In this document: positions 1-6,157 of the stretch, piece by piece
Layout: each line of letters begins with the position of its first letter
Numbering within the stretch: the stretch's first letter is position 1
Assembly (NCBI GenBank): GCA_027008885.1
Contig: JALVDQ010000272.1
Location: 1 to 7,093 of the forward strand
Reading direction: 5' to 3'
Length of the DNA: 7,093 nt
From: Thiotrichaceae bacterium
GTDB lineage: Bacteria > Pseudomonadota > Gammaproteobacteria > Thiotrichales > Thiotrichaceae
Translations under genes and position numbers: made by a program
Notes under the pieces: generated by a model
Databases searched by the model: none
Seen by the model: only the letters and a program-made list of their open reading frames with translations
Told to the model about the DNA's origin: nothing

Positions 1-998
1 AAACCGAAAAACTTCTGGAAACCGAAATTCGTGCAGCTGGCATTAGCAATGTCTATGGCAAGGATATTTTGCCAAGCATTGGAGAGCTTGCCCCGGCGGT
101 GCTAAAACCAGCCGTTGAGAAATTACTTACAGGTGAAGAAGCTGCCAAAGACAGCAATGCAAATGCAATATTCCCGCGCCCACCAACCATGTGTGTTGCC
201 TGTCCGCATCTTGGACCCTACTTTGCACTGGCACACATGCGTAATGTGAATATTGCCGGAGATATTGGCTGTTATACTCTCGGAGCTGGCGAACCCTGGA
301 CAGCGCTGGATACCTGTATCTCAATGGGTGCGTCTATGGGCGTTGCCCTGGGAATGGACAAGGGACGCGGTGAGGCAGATAAAAACAAGGCGGTGGTAGC
401 GGTCATAGGTGATTCGACTTTCCTCCACATGGGAATGCAGGGGCTGGCGGATATCACCTATAACAGGGGCAATGTGACCGTGTTATTGCTGGATAACCGT
501 GCCGTTGGCATGACCGGCGGACAAAATAATCCCGGCATGGGAAAAGACCTGCATAATGAAGATACCGTGCGTATTGATTTTGCAAAACTGGTTGAAGCTC
601 TGGGCGTTAAAAAGGAACGTATCCGTAAAGTAAACCCTTACGAGCTTCCCAATGTCATGAAAATATTGCGTGAAGAAACCAAAATAGCCGAACCTTCGGT
701 AATCATTACCAATCAGCCTTGCGTGCTGGTCGATGCCTACGACCCCAGAGTGCCGCTAACGGTGATAGAGGAGGACTGTACGGGCTGTGGCAACTGTCTG
801 GATACGGGCTGTCCGGCAATTTTTGTGACCCGCCGTGAAACCGTCATCAAGCCAAATGGCAAAGAACGTGAACTGGCATTTGTGCGTATTGATTCGAATG
901 TCTGCACCGGCTGTAATCTTTGCACCAAGCCCTGTGCGCCTGATTGCATCGTGCCAGTCAAGCCTGAAGAGCAAACCCACCCAGTCACTTTTAGTTAA
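1..998 (+). CDS. iorA: Indolepyruvate:ferredoxin oxidoreductase alpha subunit, C-terminal part (5' end outside window)
   Basis: The large subunit of the cytoplasmic enzyme that oxidatively decarboxylates indolepyruvate and other aryl-pyruvates to the acyl-CoA, passing electrons to ferredoxin. The frame is open from base 3, so about 331 residues are visible of a family length near 600; the N-terminal pyrimidine-binding half is missing. Numbered from base 3, an RPP-x8-CPH segment near residues 59-69 opens the thiamine diphosphate-binding domain. GDS at about 136-138 followed by LLLDN at about 161-165 is the metal/ThDP site. An NQPC segment lies near 237-240. Two ferredoxin-type motifs follow: C-x2-C-x2-C-x4-CP at about 259-271 and C-x2-C-x2-C-x3-C at about 301-311, expected to bind two [4Fe-4S] clusters. 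The TTG at 69 is internal and not the start. The stop lies 21 bases before iorB, so the two are co-transcribed. Confidence 0.93.
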   Translation, partial: TEKLLETEIRAAGISNVYGKDILPSIGELAPAVLKPAVEKLLTGEEAAKDSNANAIFPRPPTMCVACPHLGPYFALAHMRNVNIAGDIGCYTLGAGEPWTALDTCISMGASMGVALGMDKGRGEADKNKAVVAVIGDSTFLHMGMQGLADITYNRGNVTVLLLDNRAVGMTGGQNNPGMGKDLHNEDTVRIDFAKLVEALGVKKERIRKVNPYELPNVMKILREETKIAEPSVIITNQPCVLVDAYDPRVPLTVIEEDCTGCGNCLDTGCPAIFVTRRETVIKPNGKERELAFVRIDSNVCTGCNLCTKPCAPDCIVPVKPEEQTHPVTFS

Positions 999-1019
999 AA
1001 TTAGCCAGGAGAAACAGAC

Positions 1020-1625
1020 ATGAGCGAAGCAAAAATTACTAATATCCTGGTTTCTGGCATTGGTGGGCAGGGAATTATGACGGCAGCCGAACTTCTGGCT
1101 GAAGCCGCGATTCATCAAGGCTTTGATGTTAAAAAAACCGAAGTGGCAGGGATGGCACAACGCGGTGGTGTGGTCACATCACATATCCGTTTTGGTGAAA
1201 AGGTATTGTCACCCTCTATTGCCGAAGGTGAAGCCGATATTTTATTAAGCTTTGAAGTTGCCGAGGCATTACGCTGGCAAAACTGGCTAAAAAAAGATGG
1301 CGTTATTCTGGTAAACAACAGCCGTCTGGAGCCTCCTGTGGTGAATCTGGGCTTGTTTGACTACCCTGATGATCCGATAGCACAACTACAAAGTTCATCC
1401 ACAACAGTACGCTATCTGGATGCCAGTCAAATTGCGCGTGAACTGGGTAATTTAAAGCTGGTGAATACCATTATGCTGGGTGCAGTCTCCGATTTTCTGC
1501 CCTTCCCTGCTGATGTTGTCAGAAATAACATCATTGAACGCTTTAAGGTGAGAAAACCGAAGCTGGTTAAACTCAATGAAACTGCTTTTGACAAGGGACG
1601 TGAGGCAAGCGCTTCCGGGGCGTAG
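1020..1625 (+). CDS. iorB: Indolepyruvate:ferredoxin oxidoreductase beta subunit
   Basis: The small subunit of the IorAB complex, equivalent to the gamma domain of 2-oxoacid:acceptor oxidoreductases. It partners the IorA chain encoded just upstream. The protein has 201 residues, normal for the family. Residues 8-20 contain the glycine-rich VSGIGGQGI segment typical of this fold, followed by GMAQRGG-VTSHIRFG at about 44-59, the family signature, and a SPSIAEGEADILLSFE stretch at about 64-79. The ATG at 1020 is chosen because AGGAG at 1007-1011 sits 8 bases ahead of it and the protein begins as family members do. With a gap of only 21 bases after iorA, the pair forms an operon. Nothing is missing or odd. 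The downstream gap of about 500 bases shows that the operon probably ends here, although no clear T-tailed terminator is seen directly after the stop. Confidence 0.93.
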   Translation: MSEAKITNILVSGIGGQGIMTAAELLAEAAIHQGFDVKKTEVAGMAQRGGVVTSHIRFGEKVLSPSIAEGEADILLSFEVAEALRWQNWLKKDGVILVNNSRLEPPVVNLGLFDYPDDPIAQLQSSSTTVRYLDASQIARELGNLKLVNTIMLGAVSDFLPFPADVVRNNIIERFKVRKPKLVKLNETAFDKGREASASGA

Positions 1626-1705
1626 GGAATATGAGTTGCGGCGGGGAAAATCAGCTTATCCGCACTAGACTCGCTGTTCGCAGACGCCTGCTAGCACTAT
1701 ATGCT

Positions 1706-1725
1706 GTTTTGAGAAAAGTCAAAAC
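1706..1725. repeat. Small perfect hairpin downstream of iorB
   Basis: GTTTTGA (1706-1712) and TCAAAAC (1719-1725) are perfect inverted copies around a 6-base loop. It could protect or end the iorAB message. However, the following bases are CCCCTAATAAAT with no T-run, so it is not a standard intrinsic terminator in either direction. The stretch 1626-1705 before it holds nothing else I can support. Confidence 0.4.
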
Positions 1726-1769
1726 CCCTAATAAATACAAGCATTAAGAAAAATTAATTAAAAAAATTG

Positions 1770-1797
1770 TTGCAGTTTTAGTAAATGACTATATACT
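1770..1797 (+). promoter_or_regulatory. Sigma-70-type promoter of the small RNA candidate
   Basis: TTGCAG at 1770-1775 (-35) and TATACT at 1792-1797 (-10) are separated by 16 bases. An AT-rich upstream stretch (1748-1767) resembles an UP element. Initiation is expected near 1804-1806. No gene of normal size starts in the next 100 bases; a strong terminator is reached instead. Confidence 0.6.
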
Positions 1798-1804
1798 TAT
1801 ATGC

Positions 1805-1906
1805 ATCTGTTCAACGCAATCTTTTCGATGGGTATTCGATCTGATTGGGAACAGGTAATTCATACCCTCCTAGCGGTTGGCGCTCCTCACTGGAGCGTCT
1901 CTTTTT
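1805..1906 (+). ncRNA. Candidate free-standing small RNA of about 100 nt
   Basis: The segment runs from a good sigma-70-like promoter to a strong intrinsic terminator with no sizeable gene between. Possible pairings: CTGTTC (1807-1812) with GAACAG (1849-1854); CAATC (1817-1821) with GATTG (1843-1847) nested inside; TCGA (1825-1828) with TCGA (1836-1839) inside that. The apical loop holds GGGTAT (1830-1835), which is perfectly complementary to ATACCC (1862-1867). This could be a pseudoknot or an alternative fold. The terminator stem is 1881-1897. I do not recognise it as 6S, 4.5S, Spot 42, RyhB or an Rsm/Csr RNA. A 35-codon open frame (ATG 1801 to TAG 1908) crosses the whole segment but has no ribosome binding site and its ATG lies at or before the predicted start of transcription. 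The boundaries are estimates. Confidence 0.5.
1881..1906 (+). terminator. Rho-independent terminator of the small RNA candidate
   Basis: CGCTCC (1881-1886), loop TCACT, GGAGCG (1892-1897), then TCTCTTTTT (1898-1906). This is a GC-rich 6-bp perfect stem with a T-run, the classic intrinsic terminator layout on the + strand. It lies 215 bases ahead of the next gene, so it ends an upstream transcript. Confidence 0.82.
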
Positions 1907-1908
1907 AG

Positions 1909-2121
1909 TTCTCTGTCTTTTTTCAGCCCTTCTTAAGTTTAACTTAGCTTAACTCAAGTTTCTGAGTTCAAATTTATCCAATAGGCATCCTCTCTGGCTT
2001 CCAGTTCCACTATAAATCTATGCTAAAGACAAGTGTTACGCAGAGGAACACATATCCACCCCTGATCCCTGATTGACCTATGTCATCGAATAAACTGCAT
2101 TTAATTCGTTAATATCCGCCA
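1909..2121. other. Upstream region of the transporter gene with two short AT-rich inverted repeats
   Basis: No gene is seen here. TAAGT (1934-1938) and ACTTA (1942-1946) form one small inverted repeat; AACTCA (1951-1956) and TGAGTT (1963-1968) form another next to it. These could be operator-like sites or chance in AT-rich DNA. No convincing -35/-10 pair was found: TATGCT at 2019-2024 lacks a -35 at proper spacing. The promoter of the transporter operon must lie here but cannot be placed. No ribosome binding site precedes its ATG at 2122. Confidence 0.35.
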
Positions 2122-3003
2122 ATGGAATTAGATACCTTTATTAAAATTGGCTTGCCCGTTTCACTTGGGTTGATCATGCTCAGCATGGGGCTAACCCTGA
2201 AAGGCAAAGATTTTCAAACGGTTATAAAACAGCCAAAGGCTTTTTTTGTGGGTCTGTCGGCGCAAATGTTGCTGGTGCCGTTGCTGGCATTATTGCTCTT
2301 GCAAGTTTTTAAGCTGCCCCCTGTGCTGGCGGTTGGTCTGCTGGTTTTAAGTTTTAGCCCCGGCGGTACGACCAGTAATCTGTTTTCTTATATGGCGAAG
2401 GGGGATGTCGCATTGTCGATTGCACTAACCGCTGTCGCCAGTTTTATTACTCCTTTTACTATCCCCCTGTTAACCGAACTTGCGCTGCAAACACAGTTAG
2501 GTGAAAACGCCAAGATTGTGTTACCCGTTGCTTTGACAATGAAACGCCTGTTTATTGTCACCATTGTGCCTGTCGTGACTGGCATGATGTTGCGTGCCTT
2601 TAAACCCGCCTGGGCAGACAGAATCCAGCCCTTGATTCACAAGTTTGCAGTGACTCTGTTTCTGGCAGTCATCTTTGCCATGATCTACCGCCTGTTTGGA
2701 AAAACACCAAAGCACCTGCTCCAGATGATAAGCATTACCAGTATTATGATTGTTCTTGCCATGCTGACAGGTTATCTGCTTTCAAAACTGGCGAAGCTAA
2801 ACCGCAAACAGATCAAAACCAATACAATTGAAATTGGTATGCAAAATGGCGGTATGGCGCTGATTGTTACCCAGGGTGTATTAAATAATCCGCAAATGTC
2901 GGTTGTGCCCGTTATTTATGGTCTTATAATGTTGATTCCGATTATTATTTTTGTACTAATCAGTCGCCAACAGAGACAACATGAAACCGCTTCAGCAGTA
3001 TAG
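2122..3003 (+). CDS. BASS-family (bile acid:sodium symporter-like) membrane transporter
   Basis: An inner-membrane carrier of the bile acid:sodium symporter superfamily, whose bacterial members import organic anions with Na+. The substrate here is unknown. The protein has 293 residues, usual for the family, and is almost entirely hydrophobic segments, probably 9 or 10 membrane helices (for example about 7-24, 40-63, 67-80, 97-120, 143-158, 174-192, 202-222, 262-281). Two family signatures are present: SPGGTTSN at 79-86, the unwound crossover helix, and E-x-G-x-QN-GG-ALI at about 237-248, the second one. Both carry the polar side chains (S85, N86, E237, Q241, N242) at positions where relatives bind sodium. 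The ATG at 2122 has no visible ribosome binding site, but the next ATGs (residues 19 and 22) would remove the first helix. The 3' end overlaps the next gene by 23 bases, suggesting coupled translation. Confidence 0.85.
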   Translation: MELDTFIKIGLPVSLGLIMLSMGLTLKGKDFQTVIKQPKAFFVGLSAQMLLVPLLALLLLQVFKLPPVLAVGLLVLSFSPGGTTSNLFSYMAKGDVALSIALTAVASFITPFTIPLLTELALQTQLGENAKIVLPVALTMKRLFIVTIVPVVTGMMLRAFKPAWADRIQPLIHKFAVTLFLAVIFAMIYRLFGKTPKHLLQMISITSIMIVLAMLTGYLLSKLAKLNRKQIKTNTIEIGMQNGGMALIVTQGVLNNPQMSVVPVIYGLIMLIPIIIFVLISRQQRQHETASAV

Positions 3004-3841
3004 TTTTAAAAACGCGCTACGCCCCTTTTCACTGGTCGTGGCGGTGGTTTCCTGCGCTCTGGGAATCCTTATTGCCTGGAACAACGGCTATCAAAACCCC
3101 TATCTGGCATTCTGGATCATGCTTGGCGGTATCCTGGCACAGGCAGGTATCAACCTTGTAAACGACATTGAAGACTTGCCACTGATTCCGCAGGATCACC
3201 CGCAGTACAAGCGCATTACAGGCATGATTCACCGCAATACCAAAGCAGGAATAGTGTGTTTTGTTCTGGCAAGTGCTATTGGTTTGTATCTGGTCAGCAA
3301 ACAGGGCTGGGCACTTTTCTTGCTGATTCTTGTTTCCGGACTTGCCTCACTCAGTTATAACTTTGGACCGATTAATTTTAAACATCGCGGGCTTGCAATG
3401 TTGCAGGTTTTTCTGTTGATGGGAATCTTTATGGTGCAAGGAGCCTATCTTGCCATGAGTGGACACTTTTCAGCCCAGGCTCTACTCCATTCAATCCCCG
3501 TTAGCTTGTTGATTTCATTATTATTATTAAGCAATGAACTGCGCGACTGGGAGACAGACAAAAACAAAAATATCCAGACGCTGACGGTGCGTATCGGCTA
3601 TAAAAACAGTGTTTATCTTTACTGGGCACTGATTATTGCCAGCTATTTACTGGCGGCAATTTTCTTTGTATCAGGACAGCTACATCAATTGCTCTGGTTA
3701 TTATTACCCTTGCCCCTGCTGATTCCTATTAAACGCTATCTAAGTGCCACAGAGAATGCCACAAAACGGGTTAAGCTTACCCCCATGACAGGGCGCTTTT
3801 TCTTTTTGTTTGGGCTTGCGTATATGTTGGCATTAACCTGA
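2981..3841 (+). CDS. UbiA-superfamily prenyltransferase, MenA-like
   Basis: An integral membrane enzyme of the UbiA superfamily, which transfers a polyprenyl chain to an aromatic acceptor. The closest resemblance by eye is to MenA (1,4-dihydroxy-2-naphthoate prenyltransferase, menaquinone pathway). The protein has 286 residues with about 8 or 9 hydrophobic helices. The first Asp-rich site is NLVNDIED at 58-65: N61, D62 and D65 are kept, but the third acid of the usual NDxxDxxxD is I69, with D72 close by. The second site, NELRDWETD at 185-193, keeps D189 and D193 and continues as a TLTVRIG stretch as in MenA. YNFGP at 126-130 matches the MenA Y-x-x-GP segment. The ATG at 2981 lies inside the end of the transporter gene in another frame, so the ribosome may re-initiate. 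Acceptor and product are not decidable; no other quinone gene is in the window. Confidence 0.8.
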   Translation: MKPLQQYSFKNALRPFSLVVAVVSCALGILIAWNNGYQNPYLAFWIMLGGILAQAGINLVNDIEDLPLIPQDHPQYKRITGMIHRNTKAGIVCFVLASAIGLYLVSKQGWALFLLILVSGLASLSYNFGPINFKHRGLAMLQVFLLMGIFMVQGAYLAMSGHFSAQALLHSIPVSLLISLLLLSNELRDWETDKNKNIQTLTVRIGYKNSVYLYWALIIASYLLAAIFFVSGQLHQLLWLLLPLPLLIPIKRYLSATENATKRVKLTPMTGRFFFLFGLAYMLALT

Positions 3842-3842
3842 C

Positions 3843-3964
3843 GTAACTGTCCAGATTACCCTCTATTTTGCCCAATAGCTGCGTTAAAAGTGCTCATTTA
3901 TACTTATAAACTGCGCGCTTTCGCCTTGCTCTTGAGCAAAATGAAGGGCAATCTGGGCAATTAC
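3843..3964. repeat. 122-bp element with 33-bp imperfect inverted ends
   Basis: The left arm (3843-3875) and the reverse complement of the right arm (3932-3964) agree at 27 of 33 positions, with two of the six differences allowing G-U pairing in RNA. The 56-bp centre is itself roughly palindromic (AGC...TTTATA near 3878-3903 against TATAAA...GCT near 3905-3930). It starts two bases after the prenyltransferase stop. It has no coding capacity and no T-run, so it is more like a MITE or a dispersed palindromic repeat than a terminator, though its transcript would form a long hairpin protecting the upstream message. Confidence 0.65.
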
Positions 3965-4030
3965 GGATTCGCTGAGTAATTACAAACTAACAGAATCTTT
4001 GCAGCTAATGCAGATTCAGCTAAATATTCA

Positions 4031-4058
4031 CTTGAAAACAAATCCAATTAGCCCATTA
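4031..4058 (+). promoter_or_regulatory. Sigma-32 (heat-shock) type promoter of hslVU
   Basis: CTTGAAA at 4031-4037 matches the sigma-32 -35 consensus exactly. GCCCATTA at 4051-4058 is close to the -10 consensus CCCCATnT. The spacer is 13 bases, within the accepted range. Transcription would begin near 4064-4068, giving a leader of about 90-95 nt for hslV. Heat-shock control of hslVU is established in E. coli, which agrees with this placement. The stretch 3965-4030 just upstream shows only a short direct repeat (CAGCTAA at 4002 and 4017). Confidence 0.75.
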
Positions 4059-4069
4059 TATGTACTTTC

Positions 4070-4131
4070 AACCCATCCCCCCTGTTTTTGATACATTTTT
4101 AAAAATATATCAAAAACAGGGGGGATGGGTT
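4070..4131. repeat. 62-bp near-perfect palindrome in the hslV leader
   Basis: The two 31-base halves (4070-4100 and 4101-4131) are reverse complements with a single mismatch (C4094 against A4107). The outer part is ACCCATCCCCCC opposite GGGGGGATGGGT; the centre is ATTTTTAAAAAT. Given the sigma-32-type promoter at 4031-4058, the hairpin would start within a few bases of the mRNA 5' end and finish 27 bases before the hslV ATG. It has no T-run after it, so it does not look like a terminator. Confidence 0.9.
4102..4130 (+). repeat. 29-bp direct repeat, copy 1 (before hslV)
   Basis: This matches 4723-4751 at 27 of 29 positions; the differences are at 4111 and 4118. It consists of an AAAATATAT start, an A-run, and GGGGGGATGGGT. 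It makes up the right half of the 62-bp palindrome. Confidence 0.85.
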
Positions 4132-4158
4132 CTATCCATTAAAGCAAGCTGGTAAAAA

Positions 4159-4692
4159 ATGAAACAATATCGAGGTACAACCATCCTTTCCGTGCGTCGT
4201 AACGGCAAGGTAGTGATTGGTGGTGATGGACAGGTTTCTCTGGGAAACACCATCATGAAAGGCAATGCGCGCAAAGTGCGGCGTTTGTATGAAGACAAGG
4301 TTATTGCGGGCTTCGCAGGCGGAACGGCTGATGCCTTTACCCTGTTTGAGAAGTTTGAAGCCAAACTGCATGAATACAACGGCAATCTGGTGCGGGCAGC
4401 CATTGAACTCGCAAAAGACTGGCGAACCGACAGGGGAATGCGCCAGCTGGAAGCACTGCTTGCTGTGGCAGACAAGGAAACATCACTGATCATTACCGGA
4501 AATGGCGATGTTATCGACCCTGAAGATAACCTGATTGCGATTGGCTCTGGTGGACCTTATGCACAGTCGGCAGCACGGGCATTACTGGATAATACTGATC
4601 TGTCTGCACGCGAAATTGTAGAAAAGGGCTTGAGTATTGCAGGTGATATTTGTATATATACCAACCAGAATCAAACCATTGAAGAACTGTAA
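4159..4692 (+). CDS. hslV: ATP-dependent protease peptidase subunit HslV (ClpQ)
   Basis: The proteolytic core of the two-part HslVU protease: a double hexamer with an N-terminal threonine nucleophile, degrading misfolded and regulatory proteins in the cytoplasm after unfolding by HslU. The protein has 177 residues (E. coli has 176). A six-residue leader (MKQYRG) precedes the Thr-Thr pair, so T7 becomes residue 1 after processing. On that count D23 and K39 become D17 and K33, the known catalytic partners. Also visible are [14 protein letters not shown] at 51-64, ITGNGDV at 112-118 and GSGGPYA at 129-135, all strongly conserved. The ATG at 4159 has only a weak ribosome binding site (GGT at 4151-4153), but the leader length suits the family. 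Expression probably comes from the heat-shock promoter at 4031-4058, through a leader containing a very large hairpin. The 96-base gap to hslU is unusually long compared with E. coli. Confidence 0.97.
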   Translation: MKQYRGTTILSVRRNGKVVIGGDGQVSLGNTIMKGNARKVRRLYEDKVIAGFAGGTADAFTLFEKFEAKLHEYNGNLVRAAIELAKDWRTDRGMRQLEALLAVADKETSLIITGNGDVIDPEDNLIAIGSGGPYAQSAARALLDNTDLSAREIVEKGLSIAGDICIYTNQNQTIEEL

Positions 4693-4722
4693 ACAGCATT
4701 CCTGTTTCCGTATAAAACCAGC

Positions 4723-4751
4723 AAAATATATAAAAAACCGGGGGGATGGGT
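4723..4751 (+). repeat. 29-bp direct repeat, copy 2 (before hslU)
   Basis: The second copy of the repeat found at 4102-4130, 27 of 29 positions identical, 621 bases downstream. Unlike copy 1 it has no matching left arm upstream; its G-rich end pairs instead with bases that follow it (see 4742-4772). Confidence 0.85.
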
Positions 4752-4772
4752 ATTATTTAATAAACCATCCCC
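4742..4772 (+). promoter_or_regulatory. Hairpin directly before the hslU ribosome binding site
   Basis: GGGGATGG (4742-4749) pairs perfectly with CCATCCCC (4765-4772). Inside, TTATT (4753-4757) and AATAA (4759-4763) can extend the stem in part. The hairpin ends two bases before the likely ribosome binding site GAGTGG (4775-4780) of hslU. It lacks a T-run, so it should not terminate; it could stabilise a processed hslU message or modulate initiation. The function is inferred only from position. Confidence 0.6.
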
Positions 4773-4788
4773 AAGAGTGGAAAAAACT

Positions 4789-6120
4789 ATGTCAATGACC
4801 CCAAGAGAAATCGTCCAGGAACTCGACAAACACGTTATTGGACAGAATAACGCCAAACGCGCCGTAGCAATTGCCTTGCGTAACCGCTGGCGCAGACAGC
4901 AACTTGATGCCGATTTGCGTCAGGAAGTAACCCCCAAAAATATTCTTATGATTGGACCGACGGGTGTGGGTAAAACAGAAATCGCACGACGCCTTGCGAA
5001 GCTTGCCAATGCACCGTTTATCAAGGTAGAGGCAACAAAATTTACCGAAGTCGGCTATGTCGGCAAGGAAGTTGATTCGATTATTCGTGATCTTGCCGAT
5101 GTTGCCGTCAAACTCACCCGCGAAGAAGAAATCAAAAAAGTAAAAAATCGTGCCGAGGATGCCGCAGAAGAGCGTATCCTGGACATTTTATTACCCCGCG
5201 CAACAGCCACTGCTTCTGATGACTGGACAGGTAGCGACAAGCAGACAGATAATTCAACCCGCCAGAAGCTCCGCAAAAAACTGCGCGAAGGTCAGCTTGA
5301 TGACAAGGAAATTGAAATTGAAGTGTCAGCCACTCTCGGCGTTGAAATTATGACACCACCTGGCATGGAAGACATGGCAAGCCAGTTGCAGGGCATGTTT
5401 CAAAATCTGGGCAGCAATAAAACCAAAAAACGCAAGCTCAAAATAAAAGACGCACTAAAAGAACTTGCGGAAGAAGAAGCGAATAAAATGATCAATACCG
5501 AAGACCTGAAAATGCAGGCGCTTGAAAACGTCGAGCAAAACGGCATTGTCTTCCTTGATGAAATTGATAAAGTCGTGCAAAAAAGTGAAATAAGTGGTGC
5601 CGGTGTCTCACGCGAGGGCGTGCAGCGTGACCTCTTGCCACTGATTGAAGGCAGCACCGTTTCCACCAAACATGGCATGGTAAAAACAGACCATATACTG
5701 TTTATCGCCTCGGGTGCATTTCATCTCGCAAAACCATCCGACCTGATTCCGGAATTACAGGGTCGCTTGCCGATACGGGTTGAATTGAATGCACTCACCG
5801 CAGATGACTTCAAGCGCATTCTGACCGAGCCAAACGCCTCACTCACCGAGCAATACCAGGGCTTGCTTAAAACCGAAGATGTCAATATCCAGTTTACCGA
5901 TGATGGCATACAGCGTATTGCCGAAACAGCCTATCAGGTCAACGCGCAAACCGAAAATATTGGCGCGCGGCGTCTGCATACGATAGTCGAGCGGCTACTT
6001 GAAGAAGTGCTATACTGCGCTCCGGATTGTACGCAAGACGTCGTGGTTGATGCCAAAATGGTTGATGAAGTGCTCGGCGACCTGATTGAAGATGAAGATC
6101 TAAGCAGATATATCCTGTAG
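4789..6120 (+). CDS. hslU: ATP-dependent protease ATPase subunit HslU (ClpY)
   Basis: The AAA+ unfoldase ring that feeds substrates into HslV. The protein has 443 residues from the ATG at 4789, the same length as E. coli HslU. The N-terminal [19 protein letters not shown] segment matches the family. The Walker A GPTGVGKT is at 56-63, and the pore loop GYVG at 89-92 contacts substrate. The charged, variable intermediate (I) domain lies at about 105-240. Walker B (IVFLDEID) is near 253-260, with D257 and E258 as the acidic pair. The sensor-2 GARR is near 392-395, and the C-terminal DEDLSRYIL tail inserts into HslV to activate it. A GTG at 4777 in frame would add four residues, but GAGTGG at 4775-4780 is 8 bases before 4789, supporting the ATG. 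A further ATG at 4795 is less likely. The gene follows hslV and precedes the DUF971 gene by 37 bases. Confidence 0.97.
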   Translation: MSMTPREIVQELDKHVIGQNNAKRAVAIALRNRWRRQQLDADLRQEVTPKNILMIGPTGVGKTEIARRLAKLANAPFIKVEATKFTEVGYVGKEVDSIIRDLADVAVKLTREEEIKKVKNRAEDAAEERILDILLPRATATASDDWTGSDKQTDNSTRQKLRKKLREGQLDDKEIEIEVSATLGVEIMTPPGMEDMASQLQGMFQNLGSNKTKKRKLKIKDALKELAEEEANKMINTEDLKMQALENVEQNGIVFLDEIDKVVQKSEISGAGVSREGVQRDLLPLIEGSTVSTKHGMVKTDHILFIASGAFHLAKPSDLIPELQGRLPIRVELNALTADDFKRILTEPNASLTEQYQGLLKTEDVNIQFTDDGIQRIAETAYQVNAQTENIGARRLHTIVERLLEEVLYCAPDCTQDVVVDAKMVDEVLGDLIEDEDLSRYIL

Positions 6121-6157
6121 CTTATCTTAAATAAATTAACAGAGCGGATTAAAACCA

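Noticed and set aside
69..71. TTG at 69 as the start of iorA
   Set aside because: The frame is open to base 3 and the reading continues the family sequence upstream, so the gene is simply cut by the window edge.
756..1160. 134-codon minus-strand frame over the iorA/iorB junction
   Set aside because: It is antisense to two well-conserved genes, its translation has no family features, and it is a shadow of their codon use.
1631..1747. 38-codon frame right after iorB (ATG at 1631)
   Set aside because: The only purine stretch (AGGG at 1624-1627) is too close to the ATG, the arginine-rich product resembles nothing I know, and a frame this short is expected by chance.
1801..1908. 35-codon frame across the small RNA candidate as a protein gene
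   Set aside because: No ribosome binding site, the ATG lies at or before the predicted transcription start, and the stop is inside the terminator T-run. Kept only as an alternative in the small RNA finding.
4070..4131. Palindrome as a bidirectional terminator
   Set aside because: No T-run follows either arm in either direction, and it lies downstream of the predicted hslV promoter, where termination would silence the operon.
4110..4493. 127-codon minus-strand frame over hslV
   Set aside because: It is antisense to a highly conserved protease subunit and partly lies in the palindrome; no recognisable protein features.
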